64,000 bases of DNA from Micropterus salmoides (Eukaryota > Chordata > Actinopteri > Centrarchiformes > Centrarchidae), in NCBI RefSeq assembly GCF_014851395.1, contig NW_024040707.1:14617457-14681456 (forward strand), read 5' to 3'. A model generated the notes under the pieces. The model was given only the letters and a program-made list of their open reading frames with translations, was not told the DNA's origin and did not search any database. The first letter of the stretch is position 1. Each line of letters opens with the position of its first letter. Positions 59,093 to 64,000 of this stretch are shown here, one piece after another. Both the position numbers and the translations under genes were made by a program.

Positions 59093-62000
59093 GAGTGTGT
59101 ACTGATAGCCTTCAGTTCTGACTATGCAGTTATGGCTACTATGTATTTAAGTTTCATAATAGGGTTTTTTAAAGGGTTCTCCATCATTTTTAATCTATAA
59201 GTTAAAGTTTGTCTTTAAATGTATTTGTTTTATGTAGCACCAGTTATAGTCACAGGGGAACGGAAAGAGAGCATTGGATGTTTCACCATTCTAGTTGACT
59301 CTTAAACCACTAGATGGTGTGCTTGTCTCTTCACACTTACGGTACACTACATCCACCAGATGGGTTGAGTGGATTGAAGCTACATTCATGTTGTCTAAGA
59401 GCACACTGTATGTGCGCGTCTCCCATTATGCAACACATAAAACCACTATCTCACCGGGTTTTGGGGGGGTTTGAGTAAGACATTCTCAAATAATACACTG
59501 CAATCACTATGAATACAGAGCATATGGAGCGGCTGAGCAGCTCCTTGTGACAAGCAAACAATCTCGCACTGTCTGAAACTCCTTTTCAACAGAGAGCTCA
59601 TCTAGACTTCAGATTCACCCGGGGAGAGAAAAGAAATAAAACTCAATACTCCGAATCTTTATCCAGGCACTGACTCATTCATATTTGAGAGTCTGGCAGT
59701 CAGCCATGCTAACAAAAAGCTGTTGAAAGGCAGAATAAATACTGAACAAAGGTGTGTATGTTCAGGTCCAAGTCAAGGGCTCATAATTGACACACAGAGG
59801 CTATGAAACCCTTCAGCTGCCGGTTTTGCATTTAGTAATGTTGGATATTTCAGTGCATTGATGTGGCAGTCAGGGTTGCTCTTGTGTCTCATCCTGCCTT
59901 GTCACTTCTGCAAATATTTATTCAATAATTAAACTTGGAGTTTGCTATTGTTTATTTATCTGTCTTACGTTTCAATTGGTCTTTCAAATCACATTACAGT
60001 ATGCTACTGAAGAAAAATATAACGCAGCTAGTTGGTTTTAAGTCAGTTATATTGTCAAGACTCCTTGTCAAGTTATGAGCCAAGTATTGAGGAAGAATAC
60101 TATATAAATAAAGACGTCTTAAATACATTTCTGTATTACTATATTCCAGTGATTTAATGTTCCAGAAAAATATTCTCCTTGCATCTGAAAATATATAGCT
60201 TTATATTATCGACTCTTTGTGAGCTTCACTGCTTCTCAAGGGCAAGATAAGAGCAGACATTTCCCTGTGCTGTTGTGTTTCTTTTTTTTCCTCTTTCTCC
60301 ACTGCGGCAGATGTTAAAGAGAAAATCACTTTCTGCTGGGGGCAGGGTGTATCAGGGTCAGGGTTGAAGCTTTGAGGTCCACCCTGAACCTGGCTGATTT
60401 GACAGGACTTTTTTTTTTTGCATACGCTGAGTCAAATACATGGGAAGAAGAAGGCGGGATTTGCAAAGCAGCTTTATAGAAAGATACTGATTAGATTAGG
60501 GATTTTACAGAACAGCAGGCTGGAGCCACTCTGTCCAGTTTGACAACACATACAGGAACATGAAGAAACAAATAGAGATTCACAGAAAGATTTTCAATCA
60601 CAAATGAGTGGATTAAGAAGGTGTTAATAATTCCAGAGGACCTTATTCTGTTGAAACGACACAGATTATTACTGTATAATGAGACGCAATCAGCAGGAAA
60701 AAATGCAAAAGATAATTGTCTTACAATTTAAGTGGATACGTCAAGCTCAGAAACTCAATATCTCATTGTATTGTTTACCTGTTCATGCTTTGATTGAATT
60801 AATCTCAGGGGACGAAGACAAATGATAGCACTCGAAAAGGACGGATCCTTTACAGAATGAAAGTCAATACCGAAAATAATGAGGCACCAAAATGTTCAAG
60901 TTATGTCAACAGCAGCAAAACAAGGCCAGCCTGAAAAAGAGCATGTTCCCCTGCACAATTATACTGTAGCTAAAAACAAATGCAGCCACTGACATCATGC
61001 TGGCATGATGATACACATTATTTAACTGCCTCATATGCTCATATTCTTCTCTGCACACCATGAATCATTACCAGCTTATGCAGATGAACACGCTGGTTTA
61101 TAGGTCTTATGTGATCCATTTACAATTGGGGACTTAGACACACTACATACATGATTGGAACAGGAGTGTTACATAATGCCTTAAAACAATCAATGAAACA
61201 TGAATATTTAAAAGGCTATTTGGACGAAGGTTTTCTTTACAGAAGGAAAACACAAATTACTGTGAGGCCATTTGAGCCATGATATAAGCCACCTACACCT
61301 ACAAGGAGGGCCTGTTTAGAATCATTTTCTAACATATCTCAAATGTACATGTGTGGGCGTATATATTTCTTACATGTTCCAGCCAAGCTGATGACTAGCC
61401 TTGGGACAAGATTGTGTGCAATGCCACAATGCCAAAGATGGTGATAGCTTGTTCATTTCAACACAAATACATCCAAATGTGTTTTCTTTACCCTTAATCC
61501 TATACTTAAACACTGAGGAGGAATATTCTAAACTGATCTCAGACTGAAGCCTTCCACATCACATTCCCCTTCATTTTCCTGCATCCTGTGGACTTTGCAT
61601 CTGCTCCTTTTAGCCCACCTTTAGAGAAGTGAACCCCATCCAGCGAGCCTGAATCCACGGGGAATCGGCTATGTGCCTCCGCAGAGTGAGTGAGTGGGAG
61701 TCTGTCAAAGCCCCAAGCACTTATAGGGAGGGGGTGGAGGGTTGGGGGTAGCAGTGAGGAGGTGGCTGCTGGGAGGCAAAGCTAATTCACTGTGACAGAA
61801 ATCGGAGCTGTCAGGACCACCATGACCAAGCAGCCTGGACAGCATATATCCAGTCAAACCCACAGCCAAGGGGAAGGAGGGATGTCAGGGGCTCGGGAAG
61901 AAAGGAGGGGATGTACTGATTAAGGCACTTAGAGAGAGAGAATTGTGCGTGAATGTGTGTGCGTGTGCGGGGCAGGGGGCAGGCCATATCCATCAGCTCA

Positions 62001-63493
62001 AAACCACTGACATAGAAATGACAAGGTATGGCGGCGCGCAGGTAAGAACGGACCTGCACAGTCAGAAGGGCTTTCAGCACAGAAGCTGACAAAATACGCA
62101 GAGAGATGAAAAGGGACGGACAGGATGTGCAAAATTCAGGGACTCACAAAAACAACACAATAAGAATACCGACCACAAAAATGATATACAATATAGGGAA
62201 GGCTAAGTTTCAGTCCTCTGGGATTATTAGTGGAAAGGTTACCACATATCACATGTAACATTCATGAGAAAAGTGCCACAAATCTGTCAGTAAGCTAAAC
62301 CCTAAACATTTAATGGAATAGAATATTAATAGAATATTGTGAGAAAACTGATGTTTTTGCAAGAGGGTGAAAGAAAGAAAAAGAAGAAAGAGAGCGGCAA
62401 GGGCAGCCACCAGCACCATTACTGAATGATGAGAGAGGGAGATACAAGGCTGGTCTCTAAATGACACAGAGAGGGAGGAGGGGATTGTGGGAGATTAAGT
62501 GAGCTCTGTGCTGTTTGCTATACACTGCAAAAGCACTGGAGGATGTTTGTTGAGCGGCACTCTCATTTGGGATGAGGAGGAAGCCGGTTGGGGGGACCTT
62601 AAATTTGGCTGAGGAGAAAGGGAAAAGCATTATTCCTCGAGCGCCTCGGGAGGAGGATCTGAGAAGAAGATAAGGATTAGACAGCAGTGTTGTGGGTATT
62701 CATTGATGGGACACAACTTTGAAAGAGAAAAGGCGCAGGAAAGTTGGAGTCTCATGTTGTCGCTAAGCAGTTTTCTTTGGATTTCTGTTTTTTCCTTCTT
62801 TTTTGGGGTGGGGGTGGGGGGTGGGTGGAGAATAGGATTAACTACGTGAGCCAAAGTGCTCACTCGTCTTGAAGTGGTATGAACTTTTCCCCTTTCTGCC
62901 TTCAAATTCATACAGACTTACAAGTCAGCAGCGGGAAATCGGTTTGAACTGATTTGAGAAAAAATGTTCAACTTCACGTCACCTGACACTTACTGAGAAG
63001 AAACATCTTTTTAAGGTGAAGTATCTCCCTCGGAGTGTATGACTTTTAAACACTAAGCTCTCTTAATGTGTTTAAAAGTTTCCTACTAAGTCAACAAAAA
63101 TTTGGAGTCTCAGTAATCACTTGATTCTTTAAACTGACTGGCAACTATTTAGATAATCAGATTAATAATTTTTGTCATTTTTTAAAAGAAACTAATTGCC
63201 AAGATTCTCTAATTCAAACTTCTCACAGGTGAATATTTTCTGTGTTTTGTCGTGTTCTATACCAAAAACAATGTGTATTATTTCTGTGTACATAGAGAAG
63301 AGTATTTGTTCAAAAGCAAAAAGTGTGGCTACTACATTTGAACCATTTTTCTTTCTTCTGTCAGAGTTACTGAGTGCTCCTGTATGACATTAACCCTGAA
63401 GTCATATTATGCGTCTGTTGAACGGCTAAATGCAGCAGGTGGGTCGCTTTTTAATATATCATGCTGTTTCTCATTTGATTCTTATCTGATCAG
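59093..63493. other. intergenic region upstream of the amigo3-like gene
   Basis: No protein-coding exon recognised. It should contain the promoter and noncoding 5' exon of the downstream gene. Candidate donor sites are AAGGTGAAGT near 63014, CAGGTGAATA near 63229 and CAGGTGGGTC near 63438. GT-rich and GGGGGT-rich patches lie at 61955-61980 and 62805-62825. Confidence 0.45.
63450..63493 (+). promoter_or_regulatory. 3' splice acceptor before the amigo3-like coding exon
   Basis: A pyrimidine-rich stretch with TGCTGTTTCTCATTTGATTC leads to TTATCTGATCAG ending at 63493, a textbook acceptor. It lies 47 bp before the ATG, so the exon would start at 63494 with a short piece of 5' UTR. Confidence 0.6.
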
Positions 63494-63540
63494 GGAGCGC
63501 CAGACGGATTAAAACTTTGAAGGATCTGACTTTCAGAAGC

Positions 63541-64000
63541 ATGACCTCTGGACTGTATACAGGCCCTCTCCTGGTTCTGCTCTGTCTCCTCCGTAGCTCT
63601 GAGGAGACCTGTCCCTCCATGTGCCTCTGTGTATCTGACACAGTGAGTTGTAGCTCCAGTGGTCTGGCCAAGCTACCTCATTCCCTGCCCTCCTTCTCTG
63701 TCACCCTCGACCTCAGCCACAACCATTTGTCGTGGTTGGGTCCGGGTGGCTTCAAGAGGATGCCCAGACTGGAAAACCTCCGTATGGCCCACAATCAGGT
63801 CAGCTCCCTGGGCCATGGTGCGTTTCACAATGCCTCCGGCCTCAGGCTCCTCGACCTGTCCTCCAACAAGCTGCATGTGGTGGAGCAACACTACTTCCAG
63901 GGGCTGTGGAGGCTGGAGGAGCTGCTTCTCTTCAATAATAAGATCACACAGGTGGAGGCCGGCACGCTGAGCGGTCTGAGCAGCTTAAAAAAGGCCTACT
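63541..64000 (+). CDS. amigo3: AMIGO3-like leucine-rich-repeat adhesion protein, N-terminal part
   Basis: The open frame starts at ATG 63541 after an in-frame TGA at 63487-63489 and runs off the window after 153 codons. Residues 1-20 form a signal peptide (MTSGLYTGPLLVLLCLLRSS). Cys24, Cys28, Cys30 and Cys37 make the LRR N-terminal cap. Leucine-rich repeats follow with cores LDLSHNHL, LRMAHNQV, LDLSSNKL and LLLFNNKI. The stretch NASGLRLLDLSSNKL and the LLLFNN core match AMIGO3 more closely than AMIGO1 or 2 as I recall them. AMIGO proteins are single-pass membrane proteins with LRRs and one immunoglobulin domain that mediate cell adhesion, mainly in the nervous system. The Ig domain, membrane helix and tail lie beyond the edge. 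The family has a single coding exon, which agrees with the unbroken frame. Confidence 0.88.
   Translation, partial: MTSGLYTGPLLVLLCLLRSSEETCPSMCLCVSDTVSCSSSGLAKLPHSLPSFSVTLDLSHNHLSWLGPGGFKRMPRLENLRMAHNQVSSLGHGAFHNASGLRLLDLSSNKLHVVEQHYFQGLWRLEELLLFNNKITQVEAGTLSGLSSLKKAY

Noticed and set aside
1..64000. Bacterial-type systems (operons, CRISPR, toxin-antitoxin, prophage)
   Set aside because: The window has spliced vertebrate genes, fish transposons and microsatellites; nothing prokaryotic is present.

Overview
This window looks like nuclear DNA of a teleost fish, probably a percomorph (inferred from the repeat families). It is AT-rich and sparse in genes. Coding sequence is split by GT-AG introns, and there are many microsatellites and decayed fish transposons. 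There is no operon, CRISPR array, prophage or other prokaryotic structure, and I saw no tRNA or rRNA gene.

Two protein genes are present, both incomplete and pointing away from each other. On the minus strand lie the first three coding exons of a group III metabotropic glutamate receptor, best matched to mGluR7 (grm7): exon 1 at 30393-30896, exon 2 at 7876-8092 and exon 3 at 241-376. They encode the signal peptide and the first part of the glutamate-binding Venus-flytrap domain. The rest of the gene lies beyond the left edge. On the plus strand, starting at 63541 and cut by the right edge, is the N-terminus of a leucine-rich-repeat adhesion protein closest to AMIGO3. Its coding exon has a clear splice acceptor, so a noncoding 5' exon should lie upstream. 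Both families belong to neuronal surfaces and synapses, but nothing here shows that they act together. About 32.6 kb separates the two start codons.

Layout: 1-8.1 kb holds exons 3 and 2 and a 7.5-kb intron with a Tc1-like transposon (2646-4410) that carries a hAT-type insertion. 8.1-30.4 kb is the 22.3-kb first intron, with dispersed teleost repeats, CA and TTA microsatellites and a REST-like motif about 0.4 kb from exon 1. 30.4-31.6 kb is exon 1 and its probable 5' leader, with a 46-bp CT/AG tract. 31.6-63.5 kb is intergenic. Within it, 46-53.5 kb is a transposon graveyard: a LINE with endonuclease and reverse transcriptase remnants split by a hAT element, a Harbinger-like element split by another hAT, a palindromic TTACTAGTAA tract, a piggyBac-like MITE flanked by TTAA, and a terminal-inverted-repeat element holding three RFX X-box motifs. 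The stretches at 31.6-35.0, 36-41.8 and 56.3-63.4 kb are mostly unique and could hold conserved enhancers, but I cannot test conservation.

I found no undescribed multi-gene system. The most useful observations are the X-box array, a 27-bp near-perfect hairpin at 38462-38520, several nested insertions with readable target-site duplications, and the unusual exon 3 of the receptor.
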